NCBI GenBank assembly: GCA_002369075.1
Contig: DFEG01000015.1
Coordinates: 1 to 11,777, forward strand
Reading direction: 5' to 3'
Source of the DNA: Bacteroidales bacterium UBA3808
Lineage (GTDB): Bacteria > Bacteroidota > Bacteroidia > Bacteroidales > Paludibacteraceae
DNA: 11,777 nucleotides
The notes beneath the pieces are model-generated. The model had not been told where the DNA came from and ran no database searches. It saw only the letters and a list, made by a program, of their open reading frames with translations. The position numbers and the translations under genes are program-made. Below are positions 1-7,623 of this stretch, piece after piece. Each line of letters starts with the position of its first letter. The first letter of the stretch is position 1.

Positions 1-160
1 CCATTCCCCAAGCCATCAGCAGCACTACAACTGTTCTGATGGCCGTGGCAAGATTGGAGTCCACGCCCTCAATGCCTATCTTGGCAAGGATGGCGGTTGC
101 TGCGGCAAATAGTGCCGACAGAATTGCAAAAAGTAGCCACATATTATTTGTCTTTTTCAT
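1..160 (-). CDS. EamA-family (drug/metabolite transporter superfamily) small permease, 5' part only
   Basis: The 53 visible codons start at the ATG at 158-160 and run off the left edge. After a short basic N-terminus (MKKTNN) comes a hydrophobic first membrane segment (WLLFAILSALFAAATAILAK). The loop GIEGVDSNLATAIRT and a second hydrophobic run (VVVLLMAWG) follow. The GVDSNLATAIRT loop is characteristic, as I recall it, of the short (about 140-residue) single-domain EamA proteins, which are thought to work as dimers; their substrate is unknown. The gene is separated from its upstream neighbour by 285 bp of AT-rich DNA, so it probably has its own promoter, although I could not identify one. 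The start is chosen because no in-frame start upstream preserves this topology. Confidence 0.8.
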   Translation of the reverse strand, partial: MKKTNNMWLLFAILSALFAAATAILAKIGIEGVDSNLATAIRTVVVLLMAWGM

Positions 161-445
161 TATATCATCTAATTGGGTCTAAACAATGTCATCTGTTCGA
201 CAAATTGGAATTTATACTTCAATGTTTTTTAATGCATAATTTTACAATTCCATGCAAAAACGGGGTCAGTTCCTTTTGTACACTAACGTAAAAGATATTT
301 GAAAATATTTCATTTTTTTGTTTTAATTCGCTGAATATACTTTATGTTTATTCTGCTAAATTCCGATTCATCTGCTTGTCTTTTTTTATTAGATGCCCAT
401 AAGGAATATTCTATACCTGCTTATTATATGCAAGGCTGTATCTCA
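161..445. other. AT-rich intergenic region, no gene seen
   Basis: This gap lies between the YbjQ-family gene and the EamA gene, both on the minus strand. It is AT-rich with several homopolymer runs and should hold the end of one transcript and the promoter of the next. I searched the minus strand for the Bacteroidota promoter form (TTTG about 19 bases before TAnnTTTG) and found no convincing match. Weak dyads are present (for example around 204-223), but none makes a clean hairpin followed by a U-tract on the coding strand. Short plus-strand reading frames here resemble no family I recognise. Confidence 0.6.
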
Positions 446-766
446 TCAGTCGATAACAACGGCTGTGCCGGAGATGGAGATCATAATCATGCCGTTGGCT
501 TGCCCCATCGTCTCATAGCCAAAGCTAACGCCCACGATGGCATTGGCGCCCAATTTCTCGGCGCGCTCGCGCATTTCTTTCTGCGCTGTCTCGCGTCCTT
601 CGAGCATAGCCTTTTCGTAACTGTCGGTACGTCCTCCGAAGAAATCACGAAGCGACGCGCCGAAGTCCTTCAGGAAGTTCATTCCGAAGATAACCTCTCC
701 GGAAACAAGACCTTTGTACTCCTTAATAGTGTGACCCTCAATGGTGGGTGTAGTGGTAACTATCAT
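446..766 (-). CDS. YbjQ/UPF0145 family protein (putative heavy-metal-binding domain)
   Basis: This 106-residue protein starts MIVTTTPTIEGHTIKEYKG and continues LVSGEVIFGMNFLKDF. It has the family's late motif GANAIVGVSFGYETMG at about 73-88 and ends in the beta strands MIMISISGTAVVID. Length and order match the UPF0145/YbjQ family, whose usual length is about 107. The family is called heavy-metal-binding from structural resemblance, but its true role is not settled. The reading frame stays open further upstream to a TTG at 832. The ATG at 766 is preferred because family members begin MIVTTT and a purine-rich AAAAAGG lies just upstream of it. The gene lies 62 bp after the 77-residue unknown gene and may share its transcript. 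No signal peptide is seen, so it is probably cytoplasmic. Confidence 0.9.
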   Translation of the reverse strand: MIVTTTPTIEGHTIKEYKGLVSGEVIFGMNFLKDFGASLRDFFGGRTDSYEKAMLEGRETAQKEMRERAEKLGANAIVGVSFGYETMGQANGMIMISISGTAVVID

Positions 767-828
767 ATTATTTAGCCTTTTTGTAATACTTGCTGTGCTG
801 GTATTGCCCGTAGCGGAGAAATAACAAC

Positions 829-1062
829 TCAAAATAATAACTCTGCCAATTTATCTTCCCGAATGATTTTGGGCGCGCTTTTGCCTGCCAGGACAAGGAT
901 TTTCTTTCCCTCGCGATAGATATGCAGCTGCCGTGAACGGACAACAGCCGTCAGCGTCGGGTCACTCTCTATCTGCTCACGGATAGCGCTGTATTCGCCA
1001 TCCGGAGCGAATAGTTTGCGTTGCAGGTGACTGCACATGTTTGTAGTATCAATCGACTTCAT
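829..1062 (-). CDS. Hypothetical 77-residue protein, translationally coupled to the acetyltransferase
   Basis: I do not recognise this protein. It is 77 residues, soluble and basic, without signal peptide or membrane segment. An N-terminal part rich in charged residues (HLQRKLFAPDGEYSAIREQ) is followed by a likely beta hairpin, TAVVRSRQLHIYREGKKILV, and a lysine-rich tail ending KLAELLF. Its ATG overlaps the TGA of the upstream acetyltransferase as ATGA (1059-1062), the usual sign of translational coupling, which supports it being a real gene. The hairpin region loosely recalls the N-terminal part of some longer Bacteroidota proteins of unknown function, so it could be a free-standing or shortened copy of such a domain; this is only an impression. 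It is followed after 62 bp by the YbjQ-family gene. Confidence 0.65.
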   Translation of the reverse strand: MKSIDTTNMCSHLQRKLFAPDGEYSAIREQIESDPTLTAVVRSRQLHIYREGKKILVLAGKSAPKIIREDKLAELLF

Positions 1063-1613
1063 TTCTTTGCGTTTATAATCTTGGCAGGATTGCCGGCTAC
1101 GACCATATCATCAGGGATGTCGTGCGTGACAACTGAACCGGCTCCGACGATGACGCGGTTGCCGATGGTCACACCCGGACAGACGATCACTCCGCCGCCG
1201 AGCCAGCAGTCATCGCCGATACGGATCGGCAGTCCTGTCTCGATTGTTTGGCGGCGCTCCATATAATCATGCGGATGGTCCGGCGTCAGCAGTTGGCAGT
1301 TAGGCCCGATGAGGGTGTGAGCGCCGATGGTGATACCGCCGCCATCCAGAAAGACGCCGTTGAAATTGACAAACGCCCCCTCGCCGATAGAGATGCGGTT
1401 GCCGTGGTCGCAATGGAAAGGCGGGCAGATGATCACCGAAGGGTGCGCATCGGGGATGAGCGCGTGGATACAGCGGTGCAGTTCGTCCATGTCCCATGCG
1501 CCGCATTGATTGAGGTCCCGCATGGCATAATACGCCCGCAGGATATTCGCCTGAACCTCCTTGTCCGTATAATCGTACGGCAGGTTATGAAGCATTTTTT
1601 CGTATTCGGTCAT
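1059..1613 (-). CDS. maa: Maltose/galactoside-type O-acetyltransferase (hexapeptide-repeat family)
   Basis: The 184-residue protein has the complete architecture of the maltose/thiogalactoside acetyltransferases, cytoplasmic trimers that move acetyl from acetyl-CoA to a sugar hydroxyl. Residues 3-60 form the helical N-terminal mac-type domain (MTEYEKMLHNLPYD, with LRAYYAMRDLNQ at 25-36). From about 70 to 175 run hexapeptide repeats of the left-handed beta helix (ISIGEGAFVNFN, ITIGAHTLIG, IRIGDDCWLGGGVIV, VTIGNRVIVGAGSVV). The expected catalytic histidine is H113 in LLTPDHPHD, and N84 in the FVNFNG segment fits the substrate-binding asparagine. The C-terminus, VVAGNPAKII, is typical. The length is normal. 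The gene is 54 bp downstream of the transporter gene on the same strand and overlaps the 77-residue gene by 4 bp. The natural sugar acceptor cannot be told from sequence. Confidence 0.93.
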   Translation of the reverse strand: MTEYEKMLHNLPYDYTDKEVQANILRAYYAMRDLNQCGAWDMDELHRCIHALIPDAHPSVIICPPFHCDHGNRISIGEGAFVNFNGVFLDGGGITIGAHTLIGPNCQLLTPDHPHDYMERRQTIETGLPIRIGDDCWLGGGVIVCPGVTIGNRVIVGAGSVVTHDIPDDMVVAGNPAKIINAKK

Positions 1614-1667
1614 TTGTTCTTTGTATATTTGGTTTTCACTGTCTCGCAGGGTTCTTCGGGACGACCA

Positions 1668-2606
1668 CTACAGGTCGGCTGTCTTGTCTTTTTGAGTATA
1701 TAGCCAGGCGACTATCGCGCCGCTGATATTGTGCCACACGCTGAAGATGGCACCGGGGATGGTCGCCATCGGATATGCGGCAAAATGGAGCGTAGCCAAG
1801 GAAGAGGCAAGGCCGGAGTTCTGCATGCCTACTTCGATGGAGACCGCCCGTTTCTTGGGTTCGGGCATTCCTGTCAGTCGTCCTATCAGATAGCCGAGCC
1901 CCAACCCGAGGAGGTTGTGGCACATCACTACAAGGATGATCAAGATACCGCTTGCCAGCAGTTTGGAAGCATTGGCGGAGATGACGATAGAGACCGTAAA
2001 GGCGATAGCGACCGATGAGAAAGCCGGAAGATAATCCATCGCCTTCTCCGTGAACTTGGGCCACAGGCTTTTGATAACCAGACCTAATACGATAGGCAGA
2101 ATGACCACCCATAGGATACTCAGCAACATGCCTGCCACGTCCACATGGATGCTCTCTCCTGCCAGTACCCATGTCAGCAAAGGGGTAAGCAGCGGGGCAA
2201 GCAAGGTGGAGACACCGGTCATCCCGACCGACAAGGCAAGGTCGCCTTTCGCCAGATAGGTGATGACATTCGATGCCGTGCCGCCGGGACAGCAGCCTAC
2301 CAATATCACGCCAAGCGCCAGTGCTTCGTCCAGCTGAAACACTTTAGCCAGCCCCCATGCCAACAGCGGCATGACGGTGAACTGCGCCATACAGCCGATG
2401 ATGATATCTTTCGGACGGCTGAAGACGATTTTGAAATCCTGCAGGTTGAGCGCCAGTCCCATACCGAACATCACCACGCCCAACAGGTAGTTAATGGTTT
2501 TGGTGGGTATGGGTTGCAACACAGCCGGAAACAGCAGCGAAAGCACGGCGCATACTAAAACCAGTACCGCCATGTATTTCGATATGTAGTGACAAAGTTG
2601 CTTCAT
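1668..2606 (-). CDS. BASS-family transporter (bile acid:sodium symporter-like)
   Basis: This 312-residue integral membrane protein has about nine or ten hydrophobic segments. Family signatures are visible: VVMFGMGLAL at 44-53, the glycine/cysteine-rich GCCPGGTASNV at 104-114 where a helix crosses over near the sodium sites, and EVGMQNSGLA at 258-267. It lacks extra domains and is of normal length. Bacterial BASS proteins take up organic anions with sodium: bile acids in some, and pantoate, pyruvate or other keto acids in others. The substrate here cannot be assigned, and the bile-acid name should not be taken literally. The start ATG at 2604-2606 places a short cytoplasmic basic stretch before the first helix. 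It lies 96 bp after the TamB-barrel gene and 54 bp before the acetyltransferase. Confidence 0.93.
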   Translation of the reverse strand: MKQLCHYISKYMAVLVLVCAVLSLLFPAVLQPIPTKTINYLLGVVMFGMGLALNLQDFKIVFSRPKDIIIGCMAQFTVMPLLAWGLAKVFQLDEALALGVILVGCCPGGTASNVITYLAKGDLALSVGMTGVSTLLAPLLTPLLTWVLAGESIHVDVAGMLLSILWVVILPIVLGLVIKSLWPKFTEKAMDYLPAFSSVAIAFTVSIVISANASKLLASGILIILVVMCHNLLGLGLGYLIGRLTGMPEPKKRAVSIEVGMQNSGLASSLATLHFAAYPMATIPGAIFSVWHNISGAIVAWLYTQKDKTADL

Positions 2607-2702
2607 CGGATGATCTTGCCTGCATACTTGCAGATGTCAATTTTTTGTTTCGTTATGTTACGCCTTGTTGAACTTGGATTTGGGCTGCTTGCTGCGCGGG
2701 CG

Positions 2703-4028
2703 TTAAAACGGATAGCCTATACCGAAGTTGAAACGTATTGCATCAAGTGCCGAGGGAATATTGAAATATGTGTTAATGGGTTGTGTTGTATCGATTTTGC
2801 CCTCTTTGGTGTATTTGAAGGTCTGGAACGGCGCGTGTATTGCAACGCCGATGTCAAGCCTAATGACAAGTCCGTCGAGATCAAGTCGCAGTCCGGCACC
2901 TGTTCCCAGAGCAATCTGCCGTGCGAAATCGGGGTTGTTATATAGTCCATCATACAGATTATCAGGAATCTCCAAGCGTTTGAGGTAGTCCTCAAATCCC
3001 GCGGCTTTAAATAAATCAACCGTTGAGTACCAATTCCATACGTTTCCGGCGTCGACGAAGGTTGCTCCATAAAGTTTCCAAACGATAGGGAAACGAAGTT
3101 CGAGGTTTGCCTCAAGTTTGACATCACCGGCATGGAAGAAGTTCTGATTGTATTTGGCGGAAAAGAAGTTACCGGGTCCATAGGCGTAGGGTGAAGCACT
3201 CCTCATGCTATTAGGACCTCCGGCATAAAATCCTTCAGATAGCGGTGCAAAATAGGAGTTCCCAAGCGGTATATTAGCTCCGGCGTAGAGACGCGTCGCG
3301 ATAGAGACCTGGTCTGTGATGTTAAATTTATTTCTCAGTTCTGCCGTGAGTTTGACAAACTGGTTAAAGGTGATAGAGCCTAATTGTTTATCTTTCTCAT
3401 TCCACGAATGTCCGAAAGCGCAGTAGAGGGCGTTGATGAGGTTGCCGGATTCCTTTACGCCGAAATCGAACATGGTGTTAACAGTGCGTTTAGTGCGGTA
3501 GTTATTGTAGATGAAGTTATAGCTGATAGAGGGTACAAATTCATCTCCGGCAATGACTTTGATGAGTTGCGGGTATTCTGCCGCTTTATCTAAGAGGTTT
3601 TCAGATTCGGCTTTCATCAGCACTACCGAGAGCGAGAATGGCGTGAAAGCGTGCGTGATAAAACGGGAAGAATGGATGAAATAAGTGAATGATCCGGATA
3701 ACTTATGAACACCATATCCTCCGGCAATGTTTTCGTACTGATAGCCAAGCATATAACGTGTATCGCCATCAGGGTTATCGTCTCCTCCCCAGTGCAGGTA
3801 GGGGAATACTAATGAGGCGTTAACACCTAATTTATAGGTATCAGTCTTCTTCGGATCACCCGGATGCCGATTGCGGAATGCCCAGTAATAGGCACCGTTT
3901 CCTTTTAAACTAAAGGTTTCTCCTTGTCCCAAGACATTCTTAAGCGAATATTTGAGCGTCAGGTCCGGACCAATGGAATTATTGGAGCGATAAGCGATAC
4001 CGGCATCTGCTGTCAGACCGTGCGTGCG
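2703..4028 (-). other. Omp85/BamA-TamA-like beta-barrel module of the TamB fusion
   Basis: Residues 1197-1637 of the fusion (about 440 residues) form a full-size outer-membrane barrel. It begins THGLTADAGIAYRSNNSIGP, the usual first strands after the last POTRA in Bacteroidota Omp85 proteins, with the LGQGETFSLKGNGAYYW strand next. The L6 segment GGPNSMRSASPYAYGPG keeps the conserved arginine (R1472). The following glycine and aromatic of the canonical VRGF/VRGY-type motif are replaced by serine and alanine. VDAGNVWN (about 1521-1528) and the last two strands are canonical. What is missing is everything that normally precedes the barrel: signal peptide or lipobox, and POTRA repeats. Those roles would have to be taken by the TamB part. 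Confidence 0.85.
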
Positions 4029-7000
4029 TAAGATTGTATCACCTCGGAAAGATTCCGGACGATTCCATGCCTTGGTTGTCCGAACACCAAGGCCGGTTTT
4101 GATTAACTCGCCTTCAAGGACATTGTTATTATCGCGTCTAGAGTAAAGGCGGAGTAGAAGATTACCCGCCTTATTCAGTTTATAATCGGCGGTGATGCTG
4201 GATAGCAGACCTTTCGTCTCATTCACCTCGGGGTTATCGGAGATAGTAGAACCAATGGTGAGACGTAGTTTGTTCTTAAAGAAGGATTTACTGAGGGTGA
4301 TGTTCATGTCGTTTTTCTTGCCGGAGGAGAAATCCACATCCATGAATTTACCCACTTTGGAATTGGCAATGGCAGCGTTGACGCGACTATTGATGATAGA
4401 CGAGAGAGCGTAACCTTCCCGCTGTGCTGCCTCATTACTTTGACCGAGATACATACCGGTTGTGAGCAGCATGGCTGCCAATCCCTCGCGAGTGCCCTCA
4501 TCAACGGAAGCTAATTCTTTAGAAACAGCCTCATCGCCGGGGGCTTCCAAGAAGAATCCTATAGACTTTATTCCTATTGAGTCCAGTTCTCCGTTTACAC
4601 GCACACCGGTATTGAAATTAACACGGCGTAACCCGGCTCCTTTTGATTCCACATCGGCTTTCACTTTTTGTGAGGCAGAAATATGGAGTTGTGTTTTGCC
4701 GATAGGTCCATTGAAAGTAATATTACTGCCGGAATCTACGTGGAAGGGAATCACCGGATAAGCCTTTGGTGAATAACGAACAATACCATCATCCACCCTC
4801 ACTTTGCCCCCAAGATTAAGGGGTACACTATCTGCAGTTGCATAACGAACATTGACGGTGCCATGTGGCTTGACCTGTGCGAGGTTCTTCTTATCAATTG
4901 GATAAGTGATATCTGTGGTTGGAAGAATAACGGCCTCTACATCAGCCACAATCGAATCAAGCGGACCGGATACTCTTCCGTGTATATCTGCCGCCAGGTC
5001 TCCATAAACGGGAATCGGGCCGCCTTTAGGCAGCTTGACGGGAGCAAAACTATCGGCAGCGAGTGTTACATCGATATGCATAGTATTGAGATCTAATCCC
5101 CCATTGAAGGCAATGAATGTGCTGTCAGCACCGTATATGGGCAGACCATTAAGGTCTATCAGATTATGCTCCATGACAATAGGTGTTTCGCCTAAACTCA
5201 AGCCTGCCTGATAGGGCTTATATTGTGCTGCCACCGAGAGAGGTAACACTTTGGCAGAAATATCCGGTTTATTTGGTAAACCATCGACCGACGCAGTGGC
5301 TCTGACAGCTCCCCTTAAATCTAAATCTTCCATCTTGAGAATACTATCAACGATATCCAGCGGTATATCATCTATTCGGACATCTGCCCGTAAGGCATTA
5401 TGGTATATTTCGGAAGGAGAGATGCACATATCAATAGAGCGGTTACCGAGGTCTAAATCATGATAAGAAAGGCTATCGAGTGTGAGTCGTCCTTTGCCGT
5501 GCAACGCTGTCTGCTCGCGCAGCAAGTTCAATCGCAAAGCGGCATCCGTGCAGAGCCCGTCGAAACTCATTACGCCGTCTGTCAGGCGCGTGTTTGCAGC
5601 GAGTGAAGCGTCGGTTCTTCCCTCCGTCATAGCCACGCGCAGCGCGGCCTGGGCGCAATTTATATCGGCGATACCGGCGTTGACATTAACTGCCAAATTT
5701 GTTTGGGTTGAGTCGGAGTTAAAGGAGAGGTCTGCCTGTTGCAGATCCACTCCGATGCTATCCATGATAGGTTGAATAGGATTGCCCTTAAAGAGTGCAA
5801 TATCTGCCTTTAGTGCAGGGATAAGTTGCTGTAAAGTATCAATCTTAGTGAGGTCAGAAAGTGATGTGATAGCGTGGAGTATAGACGAATCGCTTAGCGT
5901 ATTGAGCAAGGGTTGTATGTCGCTGATAAAAGTATAAAGCGGCATGGGGGAATGAATGTCAGCATTTAATCCGCGAGTTTGAAGCCTGATGGATGTAACA
6001 GAGTCTGTAGAGGCTGCCAGTGAGGTTCGCGACAAATCATATGAACCGAGGCGCGCCTTATTTAATTGTACATTGACGCGGATGGAATCGGTGCGAAGAG
6101 CGAGATCTACATGGTTGATATCGATTCCCGTACTATCTATAAGCGGCTGAATAGGACTACCTTTACGGAGGGCGATGCTTGCATTCATTGCCGGTATCCG
6201 TTGCCGAATGGTTTCTACTACCGTCAGGTCTTGTAGCGTCGTTATGGCATTTACAATAGCTGTATCGCTTACGGTAGTAATCAACGGTTGAAGCCGGTTG
6301 ATAAATGAGAAGAACGGCATCGGTGTCGTGAAATCGACATCAAGCCCCGGGGCATTAAGAGCAAGGGAGGTTGTGGAATTAGTGGAGGCGTCAAGTGAAG
6401 TGTGCGATAGGTCGTACTGACCATAACGCGCTTCATCAAGACGCAGTTTGACGCGCGAGGACAAATGCCGTTTAGGATTTATGCCCCGTCCTGTGGCCGA
6501 CAAATTGCCTGCGAGAACAATAGGTGGAGCATCCTTAAGGAACGGAGCCAGGTTGACGCGGTCGATGTGCACAGTGGCATCGTATGCCTCGTTATGGATG
6601 TCATACGAGGCGCGAAGTCGAGCTTTACTGCCTTGAAACTCGGCATCACCGATGGTCTTAATACACATTGTACTGAGGTCCATTGCAGTAGTACGAAGGT
6701 CGGCTTTGGCTGCCAATGGCGACGAATAAACATGCAGGCCGCTACTGGTAATAAGGTTGTGGGCAATATCAGCACAAGCACTTCCGTAAATCGTGTCGGC
6801 AGGGATATTGAGATTACCAAGCGAGAAAGCAAAGTCTCCTACATTCAGCCGCCGTACGTCATAGCGGTTTGCTCCCACATTTACTGTGGCTTCTGTGGAT
6901 AAAGAACCGGCCTCAATTACCATACCTAACGGAGTCATACCGAAATGTACGTTACGGAGTTCGCCGTCCGGTACCTCAAAGGCTAATTGGAGGTTTGAAG

Positions 7001-7616
7001 AGTCTTGTACCGTTGTGTTCGGAGCCGTATTGCGCAAATCGATATCTACATAGGCATCGTTGAGACGTAGTCCGTGTAAAGGATATTCCCCTCGCGCTAT
7101 ACGGAGTGCGGGAGAGGCAACCAGTAGATTACCCACCTCAACATCTACGCCTATGGTAGCAATCAAACTGTCTGAATGAAAAGCGGCTTTATCTAAATAT
7201 AGTTGTTCTACCACGATTGGCAGATTCAGCGGGTCGCTGAAGGGTGCTGTTTTACCGGCGGTTAATATCTTGGCATCTAAGCGCAATTTTCGTGCGTAGA
7301 TAAGAGTATCTTTGTCGCGGTGCCCGACAAATAAACTGTCTATCTCTACCTGTAATGATAAGTCGTCTTTTCCTTGATAAGCATGATACAGCACCACGGG
7401 CGAGTGGTGGAATGGTGAGAGATATAGTTTGCCTAACTCAATATCGAAATCGGTTTTCTCGTTCGCAATGGCAACACCCTTCCGCAGCACTCTTTCGCGC
7501 ATATCAGGTGACGACACACCCCAAACTACTGCAATCAGTAGCACGAATATTATTCCCGCCAACACACCAAGTATGGCAACAGGAATCTTCCACAGTAGTT
7601 TCCGCTTACTCTTCAT
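2703..7616 (-). CDS. tamB: TamB-Omp85 fusion: inner-membrane-anchored TamB with a C-terminal outer-membrane beta-barrel
   Basis: A single open frame of 1637 residues. Residues 1-8 are basic and 9-34 form one membrane segment (IPVAILGVLAGIIFVLLIAV), the anchor of AsmA/TamB proteins. Residues 40-1000 are beta-rich with few aromatics, as in the groove-like TamB body, and include a 125-residue tandem duplication (393-642). Residues about 930-1185 are the conserved TamB (DUF490) C-terminal domain, with ITLSKSFFKNKLRLTIGSTI, ITADYKLNKAGNLLLRLYSR and NNVLEGELIKTGLGV. The chain does not stop there. Residues about 1197-1637 are an Omp85 (BamA/TamA) barrel with FYAGGPNSMRS at the L6 loop, ATFVDAGNVWN, LGTGAGLRLDLDGLVIRLDIG, and a final strand ending GIGYPF, a BAM-type beta signal. 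No POTRA domain is seen. TamB normally works with a separate TamA-type barrel in outer-membrane assembly or phospholipid transport; here both would be one envelope-spanning chain. It starts 7 bp after the efflux gene. Confidence 0.9.
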   Translation of the reverse strand: MKSKRKLLWKIPVAILGVLAGIIFVLLIAVVWGVSSPDMRERVLRKGVAIANEKTDFDIELGKLYLSPFHHSPVVLYHAYQGKDDLSLQVEIDSLFVGHRDKDTLIYARKLRLDAKILTAGKTAPFSDPLNLPIVVEQLYLDKAAFHSDSLIATIGVDVEVGNLLVASPALRIARGEYPLHGLRLNDAYVDIDLRNTAPNTTVQDSSNLQLAFEVPDGELRNVHFGMTPLGMVIEAGSLSTEATVNVGANRYDVRRLNVGDFAFSLGNLNIPADTIYGSACADIAHNLITSSGLHVYSSPLAAKADLRTTAMDLSTMCIKTIGDAEFQGSKARLRASYDIHNEAYDATVHIDRVNLAPFLKDAPPIVLAGNLSATGRGINPKRHLSSRVKLRLDEARYGQYDLSHTSLDASTNSTTSLALNAPGLDVDFTTPMPFFSFINRLQPLITTVSDTAIVNAITTLQDLTVVETIRQRIPAMNASIALRKGSPIQPLIDSTGIDINHVDLALRTDSIRVNVQLNKARLGSYDLSRTSLAASTDSVTSIRLQTRGLNADIHSPMPLYTFISDIQPLLNTLSDSSILHAITSLSDLTKIDTLQQLIPALKADIALFKGNPIQPIMDSIGVDLQQADLSFNSDSTQTNLAVNVNAGIADINCAQAALRVAMTEGRTDASLAANTRLTDGVMSFDGLCTDAALRLNLLREQTALHGKGRLTLDSLSYHDLDLGNRSIDMCISPSEIYHNALRADVRIDDIPLDIVDSILKMEDLDLRGAVRATASVDGLPNKPDISAKVLPLSVAAQYKPYQAGLSLGETPIVMEHNLIDLNGLPIYGADSTFIAFNGGLDLNTMHIDVTLAADSFAPVKLPKGGPIPVYGDLAADIHGRVSGPLDSIVADVEAVILPTTDITYPIDKKNLAQVKPHGTVNVRYATADSVPLNLGGKVRVDDGIVRYSPKAYPVIPFHVDSGSNITFNGPIGKTQLHISASQKVKADVESKGAGLRRVNFNTGVRVNGELDSIGIKSIGFFLEAPGDEAVSKELASVDEGTREGLAAMLLTTGMYLGQSNEAAQREGYALSSIINSRVNAAIANSKVGKFMDVDFSSGKKNDMNITLSKSFFKNKLRLTIGSTISDNPEVNETKGLLSSITADYKLNKAGNLLLRLYSRRDNNNVLEGELIKTGLGVRTTKAWNRPESFRGDTILRTHGLTADAGIAYRSNNSIGPDLTLKYSLKNVLGQGETFSLKGNGAYYWAFRNRHPGDPKKTDTYKLGVNASLVFPYLHWGGDDNPDGDTRYMLGYQYENIAGGYGVHKLSGSFTYFIHSSRFITHAFTPFSLSVVLMKAESENLLDKAAEYPQLIKVIAGDEFVPSISYNFIYNNYRTKRTVNTMFDFGVKESGNLINALYCAFGHSWNEKDKQLGSITFNQFVKLTAELRNKFNITDQVSIATRLYAGANIPLGNSYFAPLSEGFYAGGPNSMRSASPYAYGPGNFFSAKYNQNFFHAGDVKLEANLELRFPIVWKLYGATFVDAGNVWNWYSTVDLFKAAGFEDYLKRLEIPDNLYDGLYNNPDFARQIALGTGAGLRLDLDGLVIRLDIGVAIHAPFQTFKYTKEGKIDTTQPINTYFNIPSALDAIRFNFGIGYPF
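4069..4093. repeat. Perfect 8-bp inverted repeat with 9-nt loop at the TamB/barrel junction
   Basis: GCCTTGGT at 4069-4076 is complementary to ACCAAGGC at 4086-4093. It falls on residues 1175-1183, exactly where the conserved TamB C-terminal domain ends and the short linker to the barrel begins. The stem is in a coding region and is not followed by a U-run. Stems of this size are expected a few times in 12 kb, so it may be coincidence. Confidence 0.5.
5691..6440 (-). repeat. Tandem duplication of a 125-residue (375-bp) unit inside the TamB body
   Basis: Residues 393-517 (6066-6440) and 518-642 (5691-6065) align end to end with no gap. Landmarks sit exactly 125 residues apart: YDLS at 401 and 526, PMP at 432 and 557, KGSPIQP/KGNPIQP at 485 and 610, GID/GVD at 497 and 622. 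About half of the residues are identical by eye, while synonymous positions are well scrambled, so the duplication is old. Each unit holds beta strands plus a stretch that looks helical (FINRLQPLITTVSDTAI and its partner), which is unusual in a TamB groove. What follows residue 643 bears only a faint resemblance to a third unit. Confidence 0.9.
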
Positions 7617-7623
7617 TCAGGGA

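Noticed and set aside
204..223. Dyad ATTGGAA...TTCAAT followed by TTTTTT (225-230) as a terminator
   Set aside because: It would act on plus-strand transcripts, where there is no gene, and the stem is AT-rich with a mismatch.
344..775. 143-codon open frame on the plus strand opposite the YbjQ gene
   Set aside because: It is antisense to a recognisable family protein and its translation has no family features; the same holds for the other plus-strand frames opposite the BASS, TamB and RND genes.
767..832. N-terminal extension of the YbjQ-family protein to a TTG at 830-832
   Set aside because: The extra 22 residues have no family counterpart, the start would be TTG, and the ATG at 766 gives the standard MIVTTT beginning.
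1636..2172. 178-codon minus-strand frame overlapping the BASS gene
   Set aside because: It is the +1 shadow of the transporter, rich in arginine, proline and glycine with no domain.
2620..2633. Small hairpin CTGCA-TACT-TGCAG upstream of the BASS gene as terminator or riboswitch
   Set aside because: A 5-bp stem with no U-run after it on the coding strand and no wider conserved fold; too weak to call.
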